From the NCBI GenBank assembly GCA_947034885.2, contig OX344749.2, forward strand, positions 24,815,501 to 24,879,500: a stretch of 64,000 bases of DNA, written 5' to 3'. Positions within the stretch are counted from its first letter, which is position 1. The number at the start of each line of letters is the position of its first letter. A program made the position numbers and the translations under genes. The notes beneath the pieces are model-generated. The model saw only the letters and a program-made list of their open reading frames with translations, was not told where the DNA came from and searched no databases. Below are positions 1-11,575 of this stretch, one piece after another. The stretch comes from Thuidium tamariscinum (Eukaryota; Streptophyta; Bryopsida; Hypnales; Thuidiaceae).

Positions 1-352
1 ATTAATTGTACAGCACATCATAATCGCTGCTACAATAGCTAGATGTGCAGCTACTCCACCCGTTTTTCTAATCCATGTTTAATTTTGTTTCTGTCAATGG
101 TCACAGTACGTTCCAATCCATGAAAGATGGTATCGGAGCTTCCTGGACTGGTATATAACTCTGCATGTATAATCCTCCACTCAGTATACTGTACTGTACA
201 CTAAACGATCGACGCTCAAAGAATGATTGTAAAAGCGCAAACTCTACAACCAGGTGTACGAAATTAATGAAACAAATGAATCGACACTAGCTAGAGAACA
301 AATTAAATCCGGGTCATGCAAAAACTGATGCATGGGGATCGATAAAAATAAT
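1..352. other. Intergenic, 3' side of the HMA-domain gene
   Basis: No coding exon recognised. The sequence is moderately AT-rich with GATC/CTAG-rich patches. It lies just downstream of the minus-strand HMA gene and would hold its 3' UTR and poly(A) site. I saw no convincing second gene. Confidence 0.4.
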
Positions 353-949
353 TCAGCTTCGATCCCTCCACAAGACAGAGCGCTCCATATGCCGAACCCG
401 TTTCAGATGTCGCAACACATGCTCCTCACAAAGGTCATACCCCACCACCACCACTTTCTTCTCTTCCCGATCAGTGACGACGTTCAACACGCCAGGAAAC
501 GCCCTCAAGGCACTCTCCACTTTCCTCTCACGGCAAACGCTGTAGAGCTGCGGAACGTAAAACTCGAGACGGGAGTCCTCTTCGTCATCTCCGTGCGGAC
601 CTTGTTCCTGTCGTTCCACAGCCCTAAAGGGATAGTACGGGTACCCGCCGTAGTAGTGCGGGTAGTCGCGGTTGGGCCACCACGGTGGAGTGGGAGTGGG
701 ATATGGATATGGGTACGGATCTTCCCGTCGAATGTGCACTCGTTCGAAGGCTGGAATGAGCACTCCGCCGTTGAAATCAGGGTGCTGGTCACGGAAGGAG
801 GGACGGTAGCTGAAGGTGTCGTTGTAGAATGGAGGCATTCGGAAGGATACTGGTGCGGGATCTGGGTAGAAAATGGCGTCTCGCTGGAACCGTGAATCGC
901 CGTGGGAGACATGGATGAGCTCACCGTAGTTACCGTAGTACCAATCCAT
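353..949 (-). CDS. HIPP-like protein with a degenerate heavy-metal-associated (HMA) domain, 198 aa
   Basis: A single open exon of 198 codons. Residues 1-125 are rich in Tyr, Pro, Asp and Arg, with a Pro/Tyr run (about 79-105). Residues 128-196 have the beta-alpha-beta layout of an HMA fold: a strand ending in VPQLYSVC, a helix RERKVESALRAF, the PGVLNVV turn and strand, EEKKVVVVG, and a last helix around EEHVLRHLKRV. In plant HIPP/HPP proteins this fold binds metal through M-x-C-x-x-C. Here the two cysteine positions are Ser and Arg, and one Cys (139) sits between them, so classical metal binding is probably lost. The domain order is also unusual: HMA at the C-terminus with the Pro-rich part in front. 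The first ATG of the frame was taken as the start. A GGTGAGC string nine codons in resembles a splice donor, so another gene model is possible. HMA assignment is fairly secure; function is unknown. Confidence 0.72.
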   Translation of the reverse strand: MDWYYGNYGELIHVSHGDSRFQRDAIFYPDPAPVSFRMPPFYNDTFSYRPSFRDQHPDFNGGVLIPAFERVHIRREDPYPYPYPTPTPPWWPNRDYPHYYGGYPYYPFRAVERQEQGPHGDDEEDSRLEFYVPQLYSVCRERKVESALRAFPGVLNVVTDREEKKVVVVGYDLCEEHVLRHLKRVRHMERSVLWRDRS

Positions 950-2330
950 GGTGTTTGTTCAGTTCGAGCTCTCGATCCAAAACTGGTCCAATCGATCGAT
1001 CTCCCCCAAACTGGCCGCTGCAATCTCTCGAAAACTGGTTCAATGTAACTACGTTGTACGATTGGTTTCGATTCGTTGAAGGAGCACCTGGAAATGATCG
1101 GAATTTACATGCAGTAAGAATGGAAAATGTGGTTCAGACTCTCGATACGAACGAGTATCAGAATTGGGCGATGGAATTGTCTTGGGAGTACGTTGAAGTG
1201 AATGCTTTGTGTTGGACTCTACCCCGGTTTATATCGGAAGCATGGCTCTCCACAGCTTCAGAGAAAAGCTACAGACTCAAGGCAGTGATCGAACGTACGT
1301 ACACAGTTTGAAATTCGGGTACGTACACGTCTTATACGTATTCAATTGTTTTCGGGTGACGGAATTTATTTCAACGGTCGGTAAAGAATTTGAAACTTAA
1401 CGACAGAGGTTCACGCGCATCCGCGTCCAAGTACTAGCGTCGGTAAAGGAGGGTCTGCAGCTAGTGAACTCCAATCCACAGGCCCCATTCGATGCAGTGC
1501 AAGTTGGACCACGCGCGCAGGCGGTAGTACGTTTTTCCGTGACAATGAATGTCCGTACGTGGGTCCCTAGTTTCAAAACAATGATTCCGTTTACTAACAC
1601 GGAACCGTACCCGTAAAGTCAGTGGCCATGAAATTTATATATTTTAGTGCACAACTAGCTGATTAATTTAAAGGCACCCAAATATCAAAGATTCTGGATG
1701 TTCGTTCGTTCGAAAAAGCTAGCTTCTTGCAGGAAGCTGCAAGCGGAGGCTAGGATCCGCCGCTAGCTGCTAGCTTTTTAAGATCGATGATGATGTCGAT
1801 AATCGCTTTGATCGTCCGGTCTTGCAAGTCGCCGCATCATCGGAAATGTATACGTGTTACGTACGGGGAAATTAAGTGGCTGTCGGTCCCTCGCCATCCT
1901 TCACATCGATCTTTTCGTGTTCAGAGTACTATTATATATATAAAGCTAGAAACTGCACTGACGAATCCGGCGGCGTACGTATGAAAAAAAAATTAATATT
2001 GTTCCAGACGAAGGGTTGCTGATTGGGAGTTAAGCTTATACTAGCTAGTGCGCGCAAATTGATCGAACGGTGATCGACCTGGAAGATCGATCTACCAGGC
2101 CCACTGAAGCTAGCTAGCTAGCTAGGCTCGACCATGCATATAAAGCACACTGGAGAAGTTTTAACTGCATGGACGTTACTGCATGAAATTAAATATTGTA
2201 AAGAAATTAATCGCTTGTGGAAAGAGCAGTGATGACAGTGATCGATCGAGTGTATATTGAGATATTTGATGTTTTGACAATTGAGAGGTCAACACTCGGT
2301 CCCGGAGTATCAGCAGTGGACTATTAGGAG
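950..2330. other. Intergenic: upstream region of the HMA gene
   Basis: Base composition is near balanced, rich in GATC, GTAC and CTAG words including a short (CTAG)n run near 2110-2126. Some open frames cross it but none has a recognisable domain. It probably holds the promoter of the minus-strand HMA gene. The composition changes sharply to very AT-rich near 2.5 kb. Confidence 0.4.
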
Positions 2331-4460
2331 CATCCCCACGCCCCCACGGGGCTCAGGGAGTGACATATACTTAGAAAATGGCCGTGCCTGGTCATAATGC
2401 TTGCCCCACAGGAGCCCACAGGAGGCATTGGGAGGCATTGAGGCATTGGGTTCAATTTCCTTGGTTGTGTATGGTACCTGTCCTCCCACAGGCCAAACAA
2501 GAAGCTAGTGGTCGGTCAAACGATTTCAGCACAGCAAGCATCCCTTAGCTAAACCTCTCCCATGCAAAGCCCATAGAAATGCTCTTATACATTGAGTTCA
2601 ATTTGGCAGGCCTAGCAAGCTTGATACAAGGTAGTGTGCTTTTAAAAGCTTAAAATCCTAAGGTGACACAAATGTATCATAAATATAAGATTTATAATTT
2701 CTTGATAGTTTGCATCAAAAAAGATAATGTAAAGGGAAAAAAAGTGGAAAGCATCCATACAATCAAAACTATAAAATTATTTTTGGATTCTTTTCAAATG
2801 AATTTTGAAGATAAAACTTCAAAACTTCATCAAAAATACAATTTCTATCTTTAGCATTTGAAATTTTTTGATTGGTGGTTTCTATTGATTTATAAAAAAA
2901 ATGCATAAGATCTAATGATGTGAATACCATTATTTTTCCCAAATTGTAAGTTTTTCAACACTAAACAAATTTTAAACTCTTTGTGCTATTTTTTTAATAA
3001 TTTTTGTTTGGCCATAGCAATCTTAGTATTGAATGCAAATATTGAAAGGCAACCCAATTTTTTTTATAAAAATTGAAAAAAAAAAATTCTTCGTGAAGGT
3101 AGGCAACAACTAGAATATGGTCGCTTTGGAATTTAGGGGTCAAAGCAATCTTTTAAGAGCTGATTGCTTTTGGGGGAGCTAAATTCCAAGAAACAATTTT
3201 CAGTAAATTTTTATGGGAAGAAAAATAGAATTGGCATCAAACCCAAGTCATTTTCATGTTTTCGGGACTTTTCTGGAATCAATTACAAATTTTCAAAGTT
3301 GAAATGCGGTAGTTTCTAAAAGCAACCCCCTCCTACTGAAATGTCCATTGTTGGTACATTGAAGAAAGAAAAATGTATCTCTATGCATATCAGTGGTCCT
3401 TTTTAGAGCAAGGTCCCTTAAATTAGAACATCCTACCTTATATTTGAACACTAAAAAAAATGCTAGTTTATATCAATCAGTGCCATGGGTACTTTTTTTA
3501 ATAATTACTCCCTAATAACCTCTTCAAATCTTTCCCTTTAAGGATTAACTATACTTTCAATTATAGTCTCACTAATGCATTTGAGAATGAGCAACCTATT
3601 CTATAGATCTATGCAAAATCTCGAATTTAGGCATGGCCATTCAAATTCCCAAAATCTATGTGAAAACTGAAAAGTAGGATTTTTGAGCATATTTTGTGAA
3701 TGTTTCCAACTTTGTCATTTTAGATGATTTAAAAGGTGGTGGCAATAAAAAGATTCCAAAAACATGTTGTCCAACCTAAATATCCATAATATGGAAACTT
3801 GACCTACTTAATGATTAAAGTTTTGTAACATTGAAGTAGTCACTAAAAGCACTATCAAGACCATTGTTTGAGGAAGCAATCAATAAAGGCTGCCTCATAT
3901 AGATAAGGCCGAGTTGGAAAGGTTGAAGGAATACTTCCAAATTGTTTAACTAGCCCCCTCAAGGTCGTCACTATAGCAAAAACTACTATACAATTAAAAT
4001 CAACAAACACAATATTTTAATAGAATAGAAATTTTGCTTGATTTGGAAGACTTTCATGGATTAGAGGGAGTATGTGAGAATGGTGTTCAGTTGTTCATTG
4101 TCAGAATGTTGTAGGACCATCTCAAAATGACAAGATCACAGAATCTAGCTCGTTCTATTATTGTAATTTAGCTTAATTGTGTTGTTAATAGTGCTCTTCC
4201 ATGTGGCTAATGGCTATTTATTTAACCCTTAGAAGGACAAATCAATTCTCCCATTGGTCAAACTTCTTCACTTTTGTATATTAACCTAGAACCACTTTGA
4301 CATCCAAAAATAGAACAACATACAGATTTAGGCCTACCGAGAATCATTCACCACATAATGATTCTCAGCAACATTATTGATGATACTACCTAAAAGAGAA
4401 AAATAGAAGTGTAAAAGTATTCAAATATGTGTAGTTTCTGGGAAAATTTTCTATATGGAG
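2331..4460. other. AT-rich intergenic, no gene seen
   Basis: A short stretch with CCACAGG/GGAGGCATTG direct repeats (about 2330-2500) is followed by strongly AT-rich DNA with many stops in all frames. Nothing coding was recognised. Confidence 0.5.
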
Positions 4461-5280
4461 GATTGTAAGAAATATTTATACTATTTGTTGCGTTTTTTAT
4501 TTTCAGCATTTATGTACTTTTTGTACTATGAGTACCTTCAATATCATTTGGAGCATAGAATATGACATCAAAATAGTTGATTGGATTTCAAATCTACTAT
4601 TTAAACAACTTATAATAAATGTTCATTAGTGAATAGCAAGGATGAATGGCAATACTTAATTTTGCCATAAAAAAGTTTTCATGAACAAATTAAAGGCACT
4701 ATGGGTTCTTGAAAGTACTATTCTGTCTTTTGAGTATTGAAATACTATTTTGACCCACATGCTACAATTTACACTAGAAAATGAAACTTTGACATTTTTA
4801 TTTTTTAAATTAGAAAATCCATTGAAAAATGACCATTGTTACCAACTAAGTGCAAAGATAGAATATCAAAGCTAGAACTATAAAAAAAATTTAATTCAAC
4901 ATAAATTCAACTTGAATGATGCATTCTTTGCGACAATATAAAACACACTTGAAAAATGATTTTTGAATTTTTCCTCCTTAAAAAGTGCATTTTTATTAGA
5001 AGACCTCACCTATCTAATTCCATAATGTTATTCTTCAAATAAGATACTTGATAGCACTAAAAAATACTAAAATCGCATTTGTGACATTTGTTCAAAATTC
5101 AATCCCTCCTACTTTATCATTTTTAAATTTTACAAAAAAAATTCAGGTACAATCTTACATGCTTGAGGAAGCTTCATCTTAAATGTCACATTCATTTAAT
5201 CATTTTTGTAATATTTATGGCATAAAACAACTTTCACAAACAAAGTGTGATGCAAAATAGTATAGGTGTTTCTTGCAATC
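4461..5280. mobile_element. TIR element, family 'GCAAGAAACACC', copy 1
   Basis: The right end, read on the minus strand, is GATTGCAAGAAACACCTATA. The left end is the diverged GATTGTAAGAAATATTTATA followed by CTATTTGTTGCG, so the ends form terminal inverted repeats. The interior is AT-rich without a transposase frame. Two more copies lie at about 6478-7208 and 48026-48757. No clean target-site duplication was found, so the superfamily is open. Confidence 0.6.
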
Positions 5281-6477
5281 ACCCACATGCCTAAGTTTTA
5301 AAGTGTTGTCTTGATAAGAAAATTTTCTTTGGAAAAAATATTAGGTTTCCGACTACAATCACATTAATTTAGAGTATAAAAGGATGGAATAGACCAAAAG
5401 GTAAGAATTGCCATCCAAGAACAAAATAAATGCATCATTTCTTTGCACTTAAAGTTATATAATATGAAGTGTATGTAACTTCATAGTTATAGGTATAAGG
5501 TATGTATAACTTTCATATATCAATATACATACAATGCATATAAGCTACAAGTATCTCGTATTTGTATACATCATATATCAAATATTTTATATAATACCGT
5601 GCAAGACTACAAGTTGTATACTAAATATATGAATGATATGAAACCTTTGGAAATATAGTCAAACTTCAAATAAGTACTATAGCCGCTTCAAAACTCTAAA
5701 TTCAATTTGTCTTAACTATATAAAAAGCTAATAAATTTTTTCAAATTTTTTTCAAGATTCAAGGCAAACAAATATATTGTCTTTTAGTTGTGGCCAGTTG
5801 AAGTTTGCACTTTCAATTTCAAAAACAACAATATATACCTCCACATTAGAGCCTATAACTTTCATTTCAAACTCCAAATTACAAGTGTTATAGTTTTTTG
5901 GAAAGCTAAAAAAATAATAAAAGATTCTTCAAAAATTCAGCTTCATAGAAAATATTGTCTATAAGCTGTAGTCCATCTAAATTGACACTCTTGATATTAG
6001 AGGTAGCCCAATTATCCAATACTAGTTTATTCTCAAGTTCATAATTTATTCCTTCTAATTTCAAACCAAGTGTATAATATTTATATAGAAAGCTAACAAC
6101 CTAATATATAACCTCATAAAATTTTAAAGATATATACATTATTCTACTACACAACTATGAGAGCCCAAATATTCTACCTTCAAATTCTACAACAAACACT
6201 TTTCTCTCGCTCCATCAACATGACTTTTTCATGCAAATTCCAAATCAAGTGAATTATAGCTTTTTGAAATCACAAAAAGAAATAAAATATGCTCACAAAA
6301 TTTTCATTGCAAAATTTACAATATACAACACATTATGTTTGTTCAAACATTTGGCCTACTCAAAACAACTATGAGAAGGAGAAAAAAGACCCCTTTCTTA
6401 TCTTTTCATAAAATAGGTGGATCTACTTAATTGTCCTTAAAAGGGATAACTAAAAGTTTGGATAGTTTTTTAGTGTA
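5281..6477. other. AT-rich intergenic, no gene seen
   Basis: Very AT-rich with many stops. Recurrent motifs of the form 'CAAATTCCAAATCAAGTG...TATAGCTTTTTG' suggest an old degenerate repeat. No gene recognised. Confidence 0.4.
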
Positions 6478-7208
6478 GGTGAATGCAAGAAACACTTGTA
6501 CTATTTGTTGCATTTTACTACAGTACTCATGACTTTTTCTGGAGTACTTTAAAATTTGAAAAATAATTTGAAAAAAATTTGAAAATATGAACAATGTATA
6601 GACCTCTAAGATGAAGGTTTTCACTGAAGGAAATTGATAGAAAAATTCTCTAAGTAGGAGAATTTAAAAAGTGCCAAACCTCAAGAAAATACATACCTTC
6701 ATGGTTTAATTCGGGAAAAATAGAAAAAATAAGTAAATACAAAAAATGAAAAGTGGCCATTTACAACAACTCTATGGAGATGGTCATCAACCAAAAAAAA
6801 CACCAAAATAATATTTTATATGTTTCAAAATTCAAGCAGAAAGAAGCTCACTTTGTAGACTTCCACACCACATAAAAATAACTTTTTTCAAAATCCCTCA
6901 CGTGGAGTGATGTAAAACTACTAGAAGACCATCTCATCCAAATTTCATCTCAAAATCATTAAGAAAAGGTACTCCTTAGTACTAAAAACCTCCAAATTGG
7001 CATTTGTGACATTTAATCACTAGTACTATTTTAGTATTAAATTATTTTTAAAAATTATGAAAAAATTATGCAAGGTGTATAATAGTCATGAGTACCTTCC
7101 CTAGAAATCTTGAGTCATTTCGAGCAAAAATGCAAAAGTTATGGCCAAAAACAGATCAGCACTTAGGTGGTGACGGGTCAAAGGTACAAGTGTTTCTTGC
7201 ATTTACCC
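6478..7208. mobile_element. TIR element, family 'GCAAGAAACACC', copy 2
   Basis: The left end GGTGAATGCAAGAAACACTT and the reverse-complemented right end GGGTAAATGCAAGAAACACT form terminal inverted repeats that continue into a TGTAC(C/T)-TATTTG segment. The interior lacks a transposase. It matches copy 3 (48026-48757) over most of its length in opposite orientation, for example the segment with GCCAAAAACAGATCAGC. Confidence 0.68.
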
Positions 7209-7679
7209 GTGTCTAGTATAAAATCTTGAATTTTGAATGCATCTCCTCAAAATTTTAATACAAGGTGCAAAGTAACATAAATAGAGATATTGGCTAATAG
7301 TGTAGGGCATTGCATACAACACCTTATGTTTTTGTCTCAAAACAACCTATTTGAGTGAATACCATGCCTTTTGAGATATTTTTGTTTAAATGAAATAAAA
7401 TATAAATAAATTATAAAGCATTTAAGATGGTACTTTTATAGAAATTGAAGCTTAGAAAAATTTATCTTTAAAAGTTATGTACGAAAAAAGAACCACGGAA
7501 AATGCTAAGAAAATGGATATTTTGATGTTTGATTTTTAGAACATAGTAAAAAAATGAAAAAAATGAAAAAAACTTTGACCATTTTTTCTAACTTGAAGGT
7601 GCTCCTTTTCAACCATTTACATCTTTGGGAAAATCATTGTATTCTCTATACTTGTGCTAAGACAATGCAATTTGAAGTT

Positions 7680-7906
7680 CAACGGTGCTAGTATGTGAGC
7701 CTTAAGTATATATATATATAAGTATGTATGTATCACACAACCATTGAAGGTGTTTATAACATAAACACTTATAATATAGGTACTTATAGCCATATATATA
7801 TACACTATTAACATAGAAGGTTACTATAATATAGACACTTATTTCATAGGTGCATAGTCTTCTAGGTTCATAGGCTCATACTATTATGCTCACATTATAG
7901 CAATCC
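7680..7906. mobile_element. TIR element, family 'GCTATTATGTGAGCAT', copy 1
   Basis: About 225 bp. One end reads GGTGCTAGTATGTGAGCC and the other, reverse-complemented, GATTGCTATAATGTGAGCAT. The inside has TA-rich clock-like words (ATAGACACTTAT, ATAGGTGCATAG, AACACTTATAATATAGGTAC). It is inverted relative to the copies at about 53374, 53781 and 59604. Non-coding. Confidence 0.6.
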
Positions 7907-9977
7907 TCATTTGAAGTCATATAAAAGTCGGATACTTTACTATTTTCAAAAAATCTCTTTGAAGGCTTGTATAACTTTAATAGGAGTCTTTGTATTCAAA
8001 TTTAGACTTTCAGATTGCATTGGGTAAAAAATTTTGGTGTTTATTGATTTTAGTAGTATAAGTTTGCAATAATTTGATATTTATTAATCTAATCATGGTT
8101 TGTACAACTACTTTTATTTTTGATAATCTTGCAAGGTAATATACAAAAGATATCGGATACAATCTAGAATCTAAGTATTAATTTTTTTTAAATTCCAAAA
8201 TTAAATGATTTCTATGAATCCAATAATCTCTTAGAATTTTTTTAATGACTTAATTTTATGAATTTGATTTTTGATTATAAATTTATTCTATTCTTTCTAT
8301 TTTCGTATTTCTCTTTACAAAAAAAAGTATTCTTTATAAGACTTTATGAAATAGATTATCAAAATATAACTTTACAAAATAAAAAAATGGTTGGATATTA
8401 AATTTGATGGTTGATAATAGTAGTAGAAAAGAAGTTAAAAATCTAGCCACAACAAAAAAAAGATATTTTTTTAGGTAATAGTCAAGCTTTGATTAGCTTT
8501 GATTAGGTCCAAAAATAGAATCAATATTGCAAATAAAGTGGCAAAATGTGCAAAGCTTGCATCAAGTGTTTTTCAACACTCTTCTCTCACAAAAACCATT
8601 TAGTCACATACACAACATTCAAGGTACTTTATCAAAGACAATCAGAGAAATCTTAGTTGAATGAGATTTTCATATCTATTGAAGCCAACTTTTAGACCTT
8701 TGACACAATTACAATGTTACTCTAGATCAATTGTGCACAACTTCATTACTTAACCAATATGACAATTTAGCATGCTTAGATAATGTATAGCATTTGTAGG
8801 AGGTCATGATGTTTTCAAGTCACTATATATGTATGAATCAAACGACCTTCATGCAAGTTAATTCAATTAAGGATATTTAAAATGGGGGAATGAAACAATG
8901 GATCCTAAGAGTATTTTATAACATTAAAATATTTTGGAAAATATTTTAAGAATATTTTAAAATTATTTTCTAAATAAATGTTTTTAGGACTATAACAAAA
9001 CTACTTGAACAATTTATTAGTAATTTGTATTTTATAATTTTTGAATAGAAAAGCCCCCATCTTGGATCTCACATGGTCTTTATTAGTTTTGCATAGCGAC
9101 TTCTCCACATAACAACCTACAAGTACATCATCCTACAATTATAAAATGATATACAAAACTATGAAGCAATTTGGAGTGAAATCAAGTTTTAAAAAACTAG
9201 GATGTAATTTTATGTGAAATCACCTTCAAATTATTACAAAACAAATTTGGAATGTAATATCATTACCTTATTAACTAATTTTTATAATAAAAGCTTTTGA
9301 AGATGTATGTGATAATCAATTTATATTTAATCAAAGGCCATATACAAAATACTCTTTGTATCTTCATACCATCAATTTATTGCCTATAAGAAATATTCTA
9401 TTATAATTTTGTTAGAAGTATAAGTATTTAATGATAAACTAGGATTTATAATTGATTACTTTGCAACTTAAGGACATAATCAAGTGCCATAATTTAATTC
9501 TACAAGGATGTTACCTTGATGATAAGTCTATAGTGAAAAATAACTTAATTTTTAGACTTACAAATGTATTTTTTTGTTTCTAAAGCAATATAAAAAGTAA
9601 TCTATTGGACACTTTAGCTCATCATTTGTTTCAAGGTTAAGGTAGATGGTTTCCCATTTGTTGACTTTAGTAGTTGATTTTATCTTGTAATAGAAGGTCA
9701 CCGATATTTTATGACTTGCTATACTAGATATCAAAAATCAAAAGTTTAGATCCAAATTAGGCTCAAAGTATATAGTCAATAAGGTACTCAAAAAAAATTC
9801 AAATCTTCCTGCTTAAATTTTTTTTCAAAATGTCAAGATGAAAAAGAAAGAAATCTTGTCAAGCTTCATGGCTTAAATTGAAGAATGTATTGTATTGATT
9901 TTGACATGTTCTAAACATGTTTCACAATTTCATTATCAAAATTTTCATTTTAGGGAGAAGAAGAGCCCTATTGCTTA
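7907..9977. other. AT-rich intergenic, no gene seen
   Basis: Strongly AT-rich with dense stop codons. No domain, RNA gene or clear repeat boundary recognised. Confidence 0.45.
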
Positions 9978-10132
9978 AGGTAACTCAGTTTATGATAAGC
10001 ACAACTTTGGACATACCTATTGTAGTGCCAAAAATTCTTGTGGTGTACATGGTGTAAAATTTACCACATAAAAAGTGGGAGTGCATTTATTAGTCTTGTC
10101 CAAAGTTGTGCTTACCATAGGTTGAGTTACCT
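9978..10132. mobile_element. Hairpin MITE with TA duplication, 155 bp
   Basis: Inverted arms of about 36 bp at both ends (AGGTAACTCA... and ...TGAGTTACCT) agree at all but about four positions, around a short loop. Both ends are flanked by TA, as in Stowaway/Tc1-mariner-type MITEs. It abuts the next TA-flanked element directly. Confidence 0.75.
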
Positions 10133-10136
10133 TATA

Positions 10137-10409
10137 AGGTGGGTACACCCAAAAAAGCCACTTATTCTTACTATGTCTAGGTCCTGTTATCATGCTGTTC
10201 AGATTTTTATACAGTCTTGTTGGCAAGTGAAAGCATGTTCCAACGCACCAAAAAACAGAGGATTTAGATACCATATGCAAAAGTTATTAATAGTCAAAGT
10301 CTATTTCTGAAAGCGCCATTTACAATCTGGATACATGCCTGATTTTGGAAGTGTATGCACATTGTAGATGGTGCTTTAAGGTCAGGTGTCATTTTAGGTG
10401 TACCTACCT
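10137..10409. mobile_element. TA-flanked MITE, 273 bp, copy 1
   Basis: Ends are AGGTGGGTACACCCAAAA and, reverse-complemented, AGGTAGGTACACCTAAAA. Both are flanked by TA. The interior matches the 273 bp element at 25796-26068 in inverted orientation, including the AAAGTTATTAATAGTCAAAG segment. Small frames inside are not genes. Confidence 0.82.
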
Positions 10410-10845
10410 TACATTTTGTGGAAACTTCAAAAATGTTATGGAGTAACTTATTTGAATTGCCCCACAAAATGTTGTTTCGGTAGATTTTGAAAAAAATGTT
10501 CAGATTCCCAAAACAATTGTCAACCCAAGAAAATTACCCAAGAAAATCCTGTGTCCATTGAATTGTGAGGACTGAGGACCGGGCCGAAGTTTCCAGAGCC
10601 CGTGGCTACTGCTGCCACTAGCCCTGTCACCGCAGGCCCTATGACCGTCGTTCTCTGCTCTTGAATCCTCTCCCCTCTCCTTCAGAATTTTGATTCCCGT
10701 GAGAAGTGGAACATCGTCTTCAATTTTGTTGCAGCATCGTCGCTAGCTTATTGCGATCCGCATTTGCGCATTTCAGCCAACTAAAAATACCTTAAGCTCG
10801 ATCGTTCAAGGACTCCAGTAGTGAAGGCAGCTGATTGAAGCCACG
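10410..10845 (+). promoter_or_regulatory. Likely promoter and 5' UTR start of TBCB
   Basis: The sequence turns GC-richer near 10560 and shows CT-rich initiator-like runs around 10660-10682, typical of a TATA-less plant housekeeping promoter. A good donor (CCACG|GTATGC) at 10845/10846 and a good acceptor (GTTTGTGCAG) ending at 11532 suggest a leader intron of about 690 bp before the start codon. This is read from sequence only; no transcript evidence. Confidence 0.4.
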
Positions 10846-11575
10846 GTATGCTGAATGCTCGCGATTCTAGGTCATGGGGTGTAACGATAGCGTGGCTTTC
10901 GTAGTGAGTTTGGTGGCGTGAACTTGGTTGCAGTGAGCTTTTAATACCTATTTTGGATAAAAGTTAGTTAGTTAGGTTTGTTTTTTTAGCCGGTTGTGCA
11001 AATGCCAGCTTCTCTAGGTTTGCACACTGAACACATAAACTTTCATGGCTTGTAATCAGGTTGAGATTGCGAAAACCTGTGTTTGATCTCGTGGTTTCAT
11101 ATAAAGTGGTTTTAGGTTTGATTTTAGTGCACATATTGTGAAGTCGGGTAACGGGTGAGTGCGTTTTAGAGGTACCAATTGAGTGCGATTCCCTTTTGAA
11201 TGTGAATTGACTGTTGCACTACAATGTGGGCTTTTGTTGAGGATTTTGTAGTGTTGTCTTGTAAGCTTGACGAATTTGAATTAATGTGCGAAGTTGCAGG
11301 GCTTTGGTTTTAGGGCTTAGGATTACACGAGTTTTAATTCCCTTTTTCTCCGAGTACGCTCAGATCTCTTTGATCTGACGACATTCCGGAATATCTCGCT
11401 CACTTGCCTCAGTATTGTTAATTATAGCACACCTGTCTCACATTTACACTATTTGATTGTTTATGTATACTGTCTCCAAAGCAGTCACATTAACGGATAT
11501 ACTGTGTAACTTGCGATCTGCTGTTTGTGCAGGTAATTTTGTTGTATCAATTCGTGGTACTGGAGGAGAGGAGCC

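Noticed and set aside
332..895. 187-codon plus-strand frame over the HMA gene
   Set aside because: Antisense shadow of the 353-949 gene; no domain, while the minus frame has a clear HMA fold.
955..1311. 118-codon plus frame upstream of the HMA gene
   Set aside because: No recognisable domain or splice context; lies where the HMA promoter should be.
2105..2130. (CTAG)n run as a regulatory element
   Set aside because: Simple low-complexity sequence; nothing ties it to a function.
10017..10310. Overlapping 87-90 codon frames on both strands
   Set aside because: They run across two MITEs and their boundary; explained by transposon sequence.
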